NCBI GenBank assembly: GCA_963674665.2
Contig: CAXXPL010000003.1
Span: 1 to 64,000 of the forward strand
DNA length: 64,000 nt
Direction of reading: 5' to 3'
Origin: G963674665 sp963674665
GTDB taxonomy: Bacteria; Desulfobacterota; Desulfovibrionia; Desulfovibrionales; Desulfovibrionaceae
A program made the translations under genes and the position numbers. Of this stretch, positions 1-9,504 are shown in pieces. Below the pieces are notes generated by a model. The model searched no databases. It saw only the letters and a list, made by a program, of their open reading frames with translations, and was not told where the DNA came from. The stretch's first letter is position 1. The number at the start of each line of letters is the position of its first letter.

Positions 1-3
1 GTA

Positions 4-255
4 TCATACCCCCATGTCGGGCTGCACTCCCAGGGGAACGGCCCACAAGTGCCGGGCCGCGCGGGCGAGCAACACGGAGGCGGGAAGGGCCAGGCCGGAG
101 CTGGCAAGTAGTAGGGACAGCAGGTGACTTCGCGCCCATAAGGGGCGTGCGGTCAGGAGCCTGGAAAATCCCAGGCTGCCCACCGCCCCCCAAAAGAGCC
201 AGCTGGCGAAGAGCAACCCGGTCGCAAGTTCGAATCCGGCGAACAATGTGAGCAA
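4..255 (-). CDS. Small hydrophobic membrane protein, unrecognised
   Basis: The reading frame gives 83 residues with two or three hydrophobic stretches (about residues 8-30 and 43-66) separated by Arg-rich loops, so a small integral membrane protein is plausible. The start drawn is a TTG directly behind GGGAG, which is too close for a normal ribosome-binding site. The same frame stays open far upstream through a Cys-rich stretch (about 300-330) but shows no ATG, so the true start is uncertain. It may be the tail of a longer or decayed gene. I do not recognise the family. Confidence 0.4.
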   Translation of the reverse strand: MLTLFAGFELATGLLFASWLFWGAVGSLGFSRLLTARPLWARSHLLSLLLASSGLALPASVLLARAARHLWAVPLGVQPDMGV

Positions 256-645
256 CTCCCGGATAAGGCCCCACCTGCCCTGCCGCTGCTGTTCCCCCCG
301 GCCACAGCAGTGGCAATCAAAGCCCCTTGATATGTGCGGAGCGAATCGGGAGTATTCTTTGTTTTCCGGACCATGAAAATATCTTGCAGCTTTTCCAGGT
401 TTGTGCCAAGAGCCCTTTCCCGGTTGTGGATATTTCAGGAGACTTCCGGAGGGCGACTTGGTTTGGTAAAGTTGCCGCCTTGAAAAACGTTTCCTTCCTT
501 CACATCGATGTTACGTTTCTTCTCCTTGACTTTCTTTTCCCGTACTTTTCTGATATCTGAAATTCACCATATATATTGAAGAGTTATTTTCAAGTTTAGC
601 AACAACATAGATGTGGATTCACACCGGCCACCTGGATTTCCCTAG
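256..645. other. Intergenic region upstream of the permease
   Basis: This stretch becomes AT-rich from about 480 onward and lies between the leftward small gene and the rightward permease. It is the likely promoter region for the permease operon. A TATATT at about 573-578 could serve as a -10 element, but I see no convincing -35 or operator. The short frames in it have no credible start signals. Confidence 0.3.
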
Positions 646-1579
646 ATGCTCGATTCCCTGACCCTGTTCGCAACATACTCCACCGCCATCGTATTGGAGG
701 CCGCACCCTACCTTCTGGCCGGGTCCCTGCTCTCGGCCCTGCTGGAACAATACGCCAGCACGGACTTCATCAGGCGCTTCAGCCCCAAGAGCATGCCCAT
801 GCAGCTGTTCAGCGGCGCCCTGCTCGGGCTGGTTCTGCCCACCTGCGAATGCGGGGTGGTCCCGGTGGTTCGCAGGCTTCTGGCCAAGGGAGCGCCCCCG
901 GCAGTGGCCATCACTTACATGCTGGCGGCCCCGGTGGTTAACCCGGTGGTACTGATTTCCACAGCCGTGGCCTACCGGGGGGACACGTTCGTTGTCCTGA
1001 CCCGTCTGATACTCGTGCTGGCACCGGCCATGGTGCTGGGCTCCGCCGCGGCGGGCATCCCCCAGGGAACGCCTGCCTGCGCCCCGAAAGGAACTCCCCA
1101 CTCCCATTCGTGCACCGGGCACGATCACGACCATTCCCACGGCTGCGATTGCGGAGCACCTGCCAAAGGAAATGTCGTCATGCGCATTATGGCGCACACA
1201 GCCATGGAATTCACGGGCATGGCCGGGTTTCTCATTTTCGGAGCCATGGCCGCTGCAGCCTTCAAGGTCTTCGCCCCCTCAACAGGCTCTGACCCTGCTT
1301 GCCGGGAATCCCTATCTGTCCATCGCGGTGATGATGGGCCTGGCCATTCTGCTCTCGGTATGCTCCGAGGCCGATGCCTTTGTGGCCACGTCCTTCATGT
1401 CCATGCCACAGGCCGCGCAGTTGGCCTTCATGGGCATCGGCCCCATGGTGGACCTCAAGCTCATTGCCATGTTCCTTGCCGTTTTCCACAGGCGTTTCGC
1501 CCTGGCCCTGGTCGTGGTACCGGTAGTCATGGTCTATGTCCTGAGCGTTACCATGGCCTTTGGCAACGGAGGCTTCTGA
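646..1579 (+). pseudogene. DUF318/YcgR-type permease, interrupted by a +1 frameshift
   Basis: The first frame reads as a DUF318/ArsP-type permease: hydrophobic helices, a TCEC motif near residue 67 and a His/Cys-rich loop near residues 148-170 (HSHSC, DHDHSHGCDC). After FKVFAPS the frame becomes nonsense. The typical C-terminal half (NPYLSI, CSEADAFVATSF, then helices to FGNGGF) continues one base out of phase and ends at a TGA at 1577-1579. One extra base in the C5 run at 1274-1278 explains the break. The ATG at 646 is forced by an in-frame TAG just before it. The next gene starts one base after the stop, with its Shine-Dalgarno inside this gene, so the two form an operon. This is either a recent pseudogene or a sequence error. 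Confidence 0.75.
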
Positions 1580-1580
1580 C

Positions 1581-2399
1581 ATGAGCGCCAAAACCAGATT
1601 AGGCGCCAGGCTCGAGGGAGCGACGTTACTGGCCATGGCGGGGTTTCTCACCTGGCTCATCATTGGGGGGCATTACTGGATGCTGCTCAATCCCCGCTTC
1701 CAGTGGCTGCACGGCGTCACGGCCATTCTGCTGACTGGATGCGGGCTGGCGGCTCTGTTCACCGCGACCCGAGGTTTTTCCATTGTCAGGCTCGCTCCAA
1801 TGATTGTGCTGCTGGGGCTGTTCGGTATCGCGGGGGTGTCACTGCACGAAGCGGGGCAGGCCGCCAAAAAAACCGGAAGTGAGAACGTGGGCGGAAGCAT
1901 GTCTCCGCCACGCACACTGACTTTCGAGGCGCCAGTGCAGGCTGAATCCCCATACCTGGAACTCGACGGAGTCAAGTACACCAGGATAAGCCCTCCGGAA
2001 CTGTTCAACCTGGTGGAGCGGACACCGGAAGCGGCCCTGCAGGGGCGCTGGGTACTGCGCGGACTGCTGGCGAAGATGCCCGACGCATCGGAAACAACCG
2101 GTTATACGCTGTTGCGCCCATTTATATACTGTTGTCTGGCCGATGGAGTCGCCGTGGGGTTTCATATCACCCCCACCCCTGGTATGTCCTTTCCGGACAG
2201 GGAGTGGGTCGCGGTCTACGGCAGACTGGAACAGGCGGACAAGCCTTTTACCGCGCCCAGCGAACAATTGCTGGCCGGAGCATTCTTCACGGCCCTGGAA
2301 AAGGACTATCTGCTAGTCGTGGAATCGGTTGAAGGCATCGAGGCACCCCCGATGCCCTATATCTTCAACCTCAAGATGGAACCTCCCTTCACCTGGTAA
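1581..2399 (+). CDS. TIGR03943/DUF1980 (YcgQ-like) partner of the permease
   Basis: The 272-residue product has about four N-terminal hydrophobic helices followed by a soluble domain with the YCCLADG signature near residue 190 that is typical of YcgQ/DUF1980 proteins. These are usually encoded next to a DUF318 permease, as here. The ATG at 1581 was chosen because GGAGG at 1569-1573 sits at good spacing and the upstream stop is at 1577-1579. A role with the permease in metal or cofactor handling is inferred from family pairing. No substrate can be read from the sequence. Confidence 0.75.
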   Translation: MSAKTRLGARLEGATLLAMAGFLTWLIIGGHYWMLLNPRFQWLHGVTAILLTGCGLAALFTATRGFSIVRLAPMIVLLGLFGIAGVSLHEAGQAAKKTGSENVGGSMSPPRTLTFEAPVQAESPYLELDGVKYTRISPPELFNLVERTPEAALQGRWVLRGLLAKMPDASETTGYTLLRPFIYCCLADGVAVGFHITPTPGMSFPDREWVAVYGRLEQADKPFTAPSEQLLAGAFFTALEKDYLLVVESVEGIEAPPMPYIFNLKMEPPFTW

Positions 2400-2431
2400 T
2401 ACCGCGGATCATTGCGAGGAACTGAAAAATC

Positions 2432-3289
2432 ATGGCCCGTTTCGATCATACATACGCCCCTTGGTGGAACCTCCTGCTGCTGAGTCTTGGCTCGTCCATT
2501 TTCGTCCTGGGGCTCAAGGGCATCGCCATCCAGCACAATTTCATCGCCGGGGGCGTGTTCGGCGTGTCCATGCTGGTGCACTACATCATCCCCGCGATCT
2601 CTCCCGGGGTGCTGTACTTCATCCTGAACATCCCGCTGTTCATCCTGGGCTGGCTCTTTATCAGCCGCAGGTTCCTCTTCTACAGCCTCTACTGCATGAC
2701 CTTCACCACGGTGTTCTACGAGATCTGCCCCGTAAGCATCCACATCGAGAACCAGCTGTACGCTGCAGTTGCCTGCGGCGTGATCAGCGGCGCCGGCGGC
2801 GGCATGATCCTGCGCTCCCTGGGCTCGGGGGGCGGATTGGATATCCTGGCCGTGATCCTGAACCAGCGCTACAACATCGGAGTGGGCAAATTTTATACCA
2901 TCTGTAACGGCCTGCTCTTTTTCGTAAGCTCTTTCAAGCTCTCCAACGACCTGCTCATCGCATCGCTCATCATGGTCTTCATCAGCTCCATGATGGTGGA
3001 GTACGTGTTGGCCATGTTCAGCCAGCGCAAGATCGTATTCGTCATCTCTGACCACTCCCAGGAGCTGGCCGGAGCAATCATGCGCCATTTACGGCTCGGC
3101 GCCACCTTCATCAAGGGGCGCGGCGCGTTCACCGGCATGGACAAGGACATCCTCATGACGGTCATCAACAACATCCAGCTCAAACGCCTTGAGGAGCTGG
3201 TCTTTACACATGATCCCAAGGCCCTGTTCATCGTGGAGAACACCTTCAGCGTGCTCGGGTCGAGCTTTTCAAGAAGAAAGATCTACTAG
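2432..3289 (+). CDS. YitT family membrane protein (DUF161/DUF2179)
   Basis: The 285-residue product has five to six transmembrane helices in the first 200 residues, with the Gly-rich signature RSLGSGGGLDILA near residue 130. A C-terminal DUF2179 domain of about 80 residues follows (GATFIKGRGAFTGMDKDILM). This is the standard YitT layout and length; the family's transport or regulatory role is not established. GAGGAA lies upstream of the ATG. It starts 32 bases after the preceding gene in the same direction and may be its third operon member. Confidence 0.85.
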   Translation: MARFDHTYAPWWNLLLLSLGSSIFVLGLKGIAIQHNFIAGGVFGVSMLVHYIIPAISPGVLYFILNIPLFILGWLFISRRFLFYSLYCMTFTTVFYEICPVSIHIENQLYAAVACGVISGAGGGMILRSLGSGGGLDILAVILNQRYNIGVGKFYTICNGLLFFVSSFKLSNDLLIASLIMVFISSMMVEYVLAMFSQRKIVFVISDHSQELAGAIMRHLRLGATFIKGRGAFTGMDKDILMTVINNIQLKRLEELVFTHDPKALFIVENTFSVLGSSFSRRKIY

Positions 3290-3334
3290 CGCTGACCATT
3301 TTTATCTTTTATTACAGTATATTATTATAGTATT

Positions 3335-3373
3335 CCATGAGCGTCCTGAGTTTCATGATCAGAACGCTCATGG
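3335..3373 (+). terminator. Long hairpin downstream of the YitT gene
   Basis: CCATGAGCGT (3335-3344) pairs perfectly with ACGCTCATGG (3364-3373). CTGA/TCAG extends the stem inward to 14 pairs with one mismatch. It lies 46 bases after the stop codon. No T-tract follows, so it may be a processing or regulatory hairpin rather than an intrinsic terminator. Confidence 0.45.
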
Positions 3374-4335
3374 AGCCTTCGTATCTTTCATCTTGATACC
3401 CCGCTTCCAAAGCGCCCGGGTGCGAAACCAACCATCATCCCAGTCAGCCGTCACTACCTGACAAATATCAACAAGCCAGGTCCATCCACTCGAATGCATT
3501 CCCAGTTGGTTCCGAACTTTGGGTTCGACCGGCCGAACAATGTCTGCTGGGCACCACCTATATTGATGACAAGTAATTTCATTTTCGTACATCGCGACCC
3601 GATATATTCCATGCCATTACGATCGAATTCAACAGGTACTGAACCATAAAACCGACTCTCTCCACCACATTGGATATTTCAACAAAAAGCCCACATCAGC
3701 TTTAAATAATACATTAATATATTATTGACAATATCCTCCTTATATCGGAAGGATACCGCCGATTTGACGCTTCAGCTGTAAAAGGCGATCTGCTTGAAAC
3801 CATCTTGCGTTTTCGCCATCTATTGTCTTTTTTTGTTTTCTAGGCTATCTACTGTCCGCTTTGTCAATCAAATGATTTGTCATTTAGTCCACGCATTGAT
3901 TCAACCTGTTCGCCTGTGCTGATTCAAACGTGAACACCCGCTAACATCATTGGTGTTCATTGGAATATACAGCCGGGACTGAATGAAGACGATTGTCGTA
4001 TAAAGGCCATATGGGACCTGCAGGTGCGCAGGAAGTACACCGTATGAAGGAACTGAATGCGAGTTCAGGGGGGGGCCCAGGTACTCGAAGAAGCGATGCC
4101 TGCTCCCATTTTTCGTGAACTTTTGCCAGAGGTGAGTTCCCATAGCCACGCCTTGACAGACCCCACAGCCAGGTGATTCAGCAGCTCGCGAATGCTGGGG
4201 AAGACATGCCCACCCAGCGATTCCCCGCGATACCCCTTTCTCCTTATCTGCAGTTCTCTGCCGGCTCTCTCCTGTTGTGCGTGAAGCTCTTTTCCCGAAC
4301 CTTTTGAACACTCGTTTTCTCAACGGAGGTTGTCC
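3374..4335. other. Long intergenic region before the chemoreceptors
   Basis: About 960 bases without a convincing gene. The middle part (about 3640-3900) is AT-rich. A 74-codon leftward frame at 3368-3592 has plausible composition (WCPADIVRP, SGWTWLVDICQVV) but only a weak ribosome-binding site and no recognised family, so it is at most a remnant. I looked for a c-di-GMP riboswitch fold and for sigma-28 or sigma-54 promoter motifs ahead of the chemoreceptor and found none. Confidence 0.3.
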
Positions 4336-6409
4336 ATGAGCAGTATCAAGATCAAAATCTGCGGCGCTTTCATGGCCATATGTTTCATCCTGGCCTGCGC
4401 CTTCTGGTACGCGTTCCACGTCAATATCGAACAGGTCCAGGAAAGCGGCAACGAGGCTCTCGAATCTTCCCTTCGCAACGATTTCGACCGTCTGGCCAAG
4501 AACGAGGTGGAGACTGTTATCAGTCTGCTCGAAGCCATCCACAAGATGGAGCAAAGCGGCGAATTGCCCGGGGACAAGGCCCAGGCCCTGGCCAAGAACA
4601 TCATCCGGGAACTGCGCTACGAAGGGGACGGCTATTTCTGGATGGACGACGTCAACGGTAACAACGTGGTCCTGCTGGGAAACAAGACCGAGGGGACCAA
4701 CCGCCTGGCCGCCCAGGACAAGAAGGGCAACAAATTCGTGGAAGGTTTCCTGTCCGCGGGAAAAAAGAGGTGGCGGATACACCGACTACTGGTTCCCGCG
4801 CAAAGGTGCCTCCGAAGCCTCTCCCAAACGCAGCTTCACACAACTTTTCAAACCCTATGGCTGGGTTGTGGGTACCGGCAACTACGTGGACGACATCGAC
4901 CTCGCAGTGGCCAAGAACGCCGAAAAGATCAACCAGCAGGTGGCGGACATCAACTTCGCGTTCATCATCGTGGCCCTCGTGGGGCTGCTCGTGGCGGGAA
5001 CGGTTTCGTACCTGATAGCCAGAATCCTGGCCAAACCTCTCAACATCATAGCCCAATCTTCGGAGTTTTTCGCCAGCGGCGACTTCGAACACCGCATCGA
5101 GATCAACTCCAAGGACGAGATAGGCAAGGCGGCGCAATACCTGAACAAGGCCTTCGACATCGTGGTGGACAAGGTGTTCTGGTACGAGGGCATACTCGAT
5201 TCCATCCCCTTCCCTATCTTTGTCACCGACTCCGATGCCAAGTGGACCTATGCCAACACCCCCGCCCTGGCACTCTTCGGCGCCAAGCGCGGCGAACTTG
5301 CAGGAAAATCCTGCTCCACCTGGAGAACCGACATCTGCAACACCGACAAGTGCGCCATCACCTGTCTCAAGAGAGGGCAGGATCAAACCACGTTCACAAA
5401 CAAGAAGACCAACCAGGATTTCCTCGTGAAAACCGCCTACTTGACCAACCGCACAGGTGAACGTGTCGGTCATCTGGAAGTCATCCAGGATGTTACCGAG
5501 GCCAACAAGCTCAAGCTCGAGGCCGAACGCTCCATGAAAGAGGGCATTGCCCAGGCGGCCGAGAAGCTTGAAGGGGTCGTGGAGATCATCACCACCGCCT
5601 CTGAGGAGCTATCCGCCCAGATCGAACAGGCCAGCCGCGGCGCCGAGGAGCAGTCCCAAAGCGTGGACCAGAACTACCACGCCATTCAGCAGATGAACTC
5701 CAACGTACTCGAAGTGGCCGAGAATGCCGGTCACACAGCTGAAATCACCGACAGTGCCAAAAACCAGTCCCAGGACGGCTCGGACGTGGTGTCCAGAATG
5801 ATCCAAAGCATGCAGACCGTGCAGGTGCACGCCGAGCAGACAATGCAGGACATGGGCGAGCTCGGTGCCCAGGCCGAGGGCATCGGCCAAGTCATGAACG
5901 TGATAACCGATATCGCGGACCAGACCAACCTGCTGGCGCTCAACGCGGCCATCGAGGCGGCCCGGGCCGGAGAGGCGGGACGCGGATTCGCGGTCGTGGC
6001 GGACGAGGTCCGCAAGCTCGCGGAAAAGACCATGTCAGCCACCAAGGAGGTGGGTGACGCAATCCGGGGCATCCAGGAAGGCACGCGCAAGAACATCGAA
6101 AACGTGGATCGCGCCGGGAAGGGCATCGAGGAGGCCACGGAGCTGGCAAGCAAGGCCGGGGACTCCCTGAAAAAAATCTACGATCTGGTTGACTCCGCCG
6201 CCCACCAGGTGGCAGAGATCGCTCAAGCTTCGGACCAGCAGACCTCCACCAGCAAGGAGATCAATGATCGCATGCAGGAGGTGAACAGGATCTCCACCGA
6301 AACCTCCGAAGCCATGATCCAGTCCGCCCAGGCGGTCCTGGAACTGGCCAACCAGGCCCACATCCTCAAGAGCCTTGTGGCCGAGATGAAAAACGACGCC
6401 AAGATCTAG
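4336..6409 (+). pseudogene. Methyl-accepting chemotaxis protein with sCache and PAS, frameshifted
   Basis: The product would be about 690 residues: a transmembrane helix, a periplasmic sCache_2 sensor (RNDFDRLAKNEVETVISLLE, GYFWMDD, GWVVGTGNYVDDID), a second helix, HAMP, a PAS domain (ILDSIPFPIFVTDSDAKWTY) and a signalling domain with the hairpin-tip core around DQTNLLALNAAIEAARAG. The frame breaks at an A6 run (4761-4766). Compared with the intact paralogue at 7170, one base is extra there. Removing one A restores GKRGGGYTDYW and the rest of the protein. The ATG at 4336 has GGAGG upstream. As sequenced, only a membrane-anchored half-sensor would be made. Confidence 0.85.
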
Positions 6410-6525
6410 TGTGGTCTCGCGAAGGACATGGACATGAATCTCGCGTCAGATCGTTTCGCCGAAGCGGACGCAAAACGAGTCCCGACCGCCTGAGCCTGAT
6501 ACGAGACCTGGTGTTCGTAATTGCA

Positions 6526-6554
6526 CGGGGGAAACAGTACATTGTTTCCCCCTT
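6526..6554 (+). terminator. Intrinsic terminator after the first chemoreceptor
   Basis: GGGGGAAACA (6526-6535) pairs perfectly with TGTTTCCCCC (6542-6551) across a six-base loop. TTTATTTATT follows. This ends the first chemoreceptor transcript, so the second receptor has its own promoter. Confidence 0.8.
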
Positions 6555-7169
6555 TATTTATTCAATACCCCAATGAGTTGCAGGCTCAGCCAACGATATA
6601 TTGGGGTAACTTTGTTCACCTGCGGGAATTCTCGGCTTCGACGCTTCAAGGGCCTCAATTTGTAAGGCCTGTTTTTTTAATTCTTGCAACATGGCGACAC
6701 TTCAAAAGAAACAATTTCTATTTGTGCTTCCCGGCTCCCATGACATATCCACTGCGCGGCACTGATGCTGGCAACAAGTTCCAAGTGCTCATCCCTGTTG
6801 AAATTTTATACAAATTACGCTAATTTTATCTTGCAGTTGCACAGCTCATTCAGTTCCAAAGACAGTTCTTGGATAATCGTGCCCGCTGTTTCGTTGTCAA
6901 CCGGCCAGGACAGGGCAAGACAAGGCAAATCCAAATATACCGCGACACGTTGCAGAATCTGTTGCGGAAGCAATCAGGGGGAGGCACTCCCCTTTCCTTT
7001 TTCAGGGGCGGATATGTCTGGATCAAGAATGACCTTTCCGAAATATTCGAGCTTGTGCAGGCAAGATCTCCCTTCCTCGCACCCGCTCACATTGTCCATC
7101 CAGCGACACTGCTCGCCAGAAAAATCTCGATATTTTCAAGCAGTTCAGTCCATTTAATGGAGGTGGTTC
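6555..7169. other. Intergenic region between the two chemoreceptors
   Basis: About 600 bases between a strong terminator and the second receptor. I see no gene with a credible start. It must hold the promoter of the downstream receptor, but no clear sigma-70, sigma-28 or sigma-54 motif stands out. Confidence 0.3.
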
Positions 7170-9242
7170 ATGAGCAGCATAAAAATCAAGATTTGCGGTG
7201 CGTTCATCCTCATCTGTTTCCTGCTGTCCCTGACTCTCTGGTTCGCCTTCCATTTCAACATCACCAAGGTGCAAACCAGCGGCACCGGAGCACTCGACAC
7301 CGCTCTCCGCAACGACTTCGACCGGCTCGCAAAAAACGAGGTGGAGACCGTCATCAGCCTGCTGGGCAGCATCCGCAAGCTGGAGCAGTCCGGGAAATTG
7401 ACTCCGGACGTGGCCAGGAACCTTGCCAAAGACATCGTGCGCGAACTCCGTTACGGCAAGGACGGCTACTTCTGGATGGACGACAAGCAGGGCAACAACG
7501 TGGTCCTGCTGGGCAAGAACACCGAAGGGACCAACCGCCTCAACGCCCAGGACAAAAAGGGAAACAGATACGTGCAGGACTTTCTGGACGCGGGCAACAA
7601 GGGAGGCGGCTACTCGGACTACTGGTTCCCGCGTAAGAACGCCACCGAGCCCTCGCCCAAGCGGAGCTATACTCAGACCTTCGAGCCCTATGGCTGGGTG
7701 GTGGGCACCGGCAACTATGTGGACGACATCGACGTGACCGTGTCCAAGCAGGCCGAGGTCAGCAAGGACAATGTGAACGATATCAACATGACCTTCATCA
7801 TCGTGTCCATCGCCGGTCTGCTCCTCGCGGCCATGGTCTCCTATCTCATCGCCAGGATCCTGGCCAAGCCCCTGAACACCATGGCCGATTCCGCCAAGAT
7901 ATTCGCCAGCGGCGACTTCGAGCACCGTATAGCCATCAACTCAAAGGACGAAATCGGACAGGTGGCCCGGTACCTGAACCAGGCCTTCGACATCGTGGTG
8001 GACAAGGTCTTCTGGTATGAACGGATTCTCGACTCCACCCCCTTCCCGATCTTTGTCACGGACAACGACACCAAATGGACCTACGCCAACATGCCCGCCC
8101 TCAAGCTCATGGGCGCGGAGCGGGGCTCGCTGGCCGGTAAACTCTGCTCCACCTGGCGGACAGAGATCTGCAACACCGAGAATTGCGCCATCAAGCGCCT
8201 CAAAAGGGGCGAGGACGTCACCACCTTCACCAAAAAGGACACCGGCCGGGACATGCTGGTCAAGAGCGCCTATCTCACCAACCGCGCCGGAGAGTGTGTG
8301 GGCTTCATTGAGGTGTTGCAGGACGTCACCGATTCCAACAGGCTGAAACGCGAGGCGGAACGCTCCCTCAAGAACGGCATGGCCCAGGCCGCGGATAAGC
8401 TGGAAGGCGTGGTGGAGATCATCACCACCGCCTCCGAGGAACTTTCGGCCCAAGTGGAACAGGCCCGCCGGGGCGCGGCGGAGCAGTCCCAGCGTGTGGG
8501 CAAGAACTACCAGACCATGCAGCAGATGAACGCAAGCGTGCTGGATGTGGCCAGAAACGCCAGTGAAACCACGGAGATCACGAACAACGCCAAGAAAAGG
8601 TCCCAGGCCGGCTCCGACGTGGTGGTCCAAATGGTGGAAAGCATGCGTAGCGTGAGGGGGCATGCCGAGCAGACCAAGCAGGACATGGGCGAACTCGGGG
8701 CCCAGGCCGAGGGCATCGGTCAGGTCATGAACGTGATCACGGATATCGCCGACCAGACCAACCTCCTGGCCCTCAACGCGGCCATCGAAGCGGCCCGGGC
8801 TGGCGAGGCCGGCCGGGGGTTCGCGGTGGTGGCCGACGAGGTACGCAAACTCGCGGAAAAGACAATGTCCGCCACCAAGGAGGTGGGTGACGCCATCCGG
8901 GGCATCCAGCACGGTACGCGCAAGAACATAGACAACGTGGACCGCGCCGGTAAGGGCATCGAGGATGCCACGGAGCTGGCCAACCAGGCCGGCGACTCCC
9001 TCAAGGAAATCTACGCGCTGGTGGACGCCGCCGCCATGCAGGTGGCCGAGATCGCCAAGGCCTCGGATGACCAGACCGCGACCAGCAGGGAGATCCACGA
9101 CCGGATCCAGGTGGTCAACCGCATCTCCTCCGAGACATCCGAAGCCATGAACCAGTCTGCCCAGGCGGTCCTGGAACTGGCCAACCAGGCCCACATCCTC
9201 AAGAGCCTTGTGGCCGAGATGAAGGCCGAAGCCAACCAGTAG
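7170..9242 (+). CDS. Methyl-accepting chemotaxis protein (sCache-HAMP-PAS-MCP)
   Basis: This 690-residue receptor is the intact paralogue of the gene at 4336. It has a transmembrane helix at about 8-28, a periplasmic sCache_2 sensor at about 33-195, a second helix at about 207-228, HAMP to about 280, a cytoplasmic PAS domain at about 285-395 and a methyl-accepting signalling domain to the end. The tip sequence is ADQTNLLALNAAIEAARAGE. The PAS domain contains the Cys pairs LCSTWRTEICNTENC, seen also in the paralogue. AGGAGGT-like bases (GGAGGTGG) precede the ATG. The sCache fold usually binds small organic acids, but no ligand can be assigned here. Tandem duplication suggests two related ligands or redundancy. 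Confidence 0.93.
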   Translation: MSSIKIKICGAFILICFLLSLTLWFAFHFNITKVQTSGTGALDTALRNDFDRLAKNEVETVISLLGSIRKLEQSGKLTPDVARNLAKDIVRELRYGKDGYFWMDDKQGNNVVLLGKNTEGTNRLNAQDKKGNRYVQDFLDAGNKGGGYSDYWFPRKNATEPSPKRSYTQTFEPYGWVVGTGNYVDDIDVTVSKQAEVSKDNVNDINMTFIIVSIAGLLLAAMVSYLIARILAKPLNTMADSAKIFASGDFEHRIAINSKDEIGQVARYLNQAFDIVVDKVFWYERILDSTPFPIFVTDNDTKWTYANMPALKLMGAERGSLAGKLCSTWRTEICNTENCAIKRLKRGEDVTTFTKKDTGRDMLVKSAYLTNRAGECVGFIEVLQDVTDSNRLKREAERSLKNGMAQAADKLEGVVEIITTASEELSAQVEQARRGAAEQSQRVGKNYQTMQQMNASVLDVARNASETTEITNNAKKRSQAGSDVVVQMVESMRSVRGHAEQTKQDMGELGAQAEGIGQVMNVITDIADQTNLLALNAAIEAARAGEAGRGFAVVADEVRKLAEKTMSATKEVGDAIRGIQHGTRKNIDNVDRAGKGIEDATELANQAGDSLKEIYALVDAAAMQVAEIAKASDDQTATSREIHDRIQVVNRISSETSEAMNQSAQAVLELANQAHILKSLVAEMKAEANQ

Positions 9243-9267
9243 CCAAAACGACGATACGCATTCCCGG

Positions 9268-9300
9268 GGGAAAGGGCCTCTGCATATGAGGTTCTTTCCC
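9268..9300 (+). terminator. Hairpin after the second chemoreceptor
   Basis: GGGAAAG (9268-9274) pairs with CTTTCCC (9294-9300), and an inner CCTC/GAGG stem adds four pairs. It lies 25 bases after the stop. The T-tract is poor, so termination efficiency is uncertain. Confidence 0.55.
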
Positions 9301-9504
9301 TCGGATTCTCCTTTCCGAAACTTTTTATGATGCGGCCTCACCTTTTCCCGTGACGTCCCGCCCCCCCAATCTTCTCTCCTGAATTCCGTTCGGTGAAAGC
9401 ACTTGCTCTTCCCGTGATGGATGCTTACTAACTGCAAAGGCCTTTGACCATGCCACGATCCATCCGGCACTTTGCCCAACCCTTTGACCTTGTTACAGGA
9501 CGCG

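Noticed and set aside
327..560. 77-codon rightward frame upstream of the permease
   Set aside because: There is no ribosome-binding site, the composition is uneven, and there is no resemblance to a known family. It overlaps the probable promoter region.
4180..4335. c-di-GMP riboswitch or sigma-28 promoter ahead of the chemoreceptors
   Set aside because: I looked for the conserved riboswitch segments and for a flagellar-type promoter here and before 7170, and found neither.
4761..4767. AAAAAAG as a programmed -1 frameshift site in the first chemoreceptor
   Set aside because: A -1 shift from the starting frame leads to the third frame, not the one that encodes the rest of the receptor. The paralogue is uninterrupted at this place. 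A one-base insertion is the better explanation.
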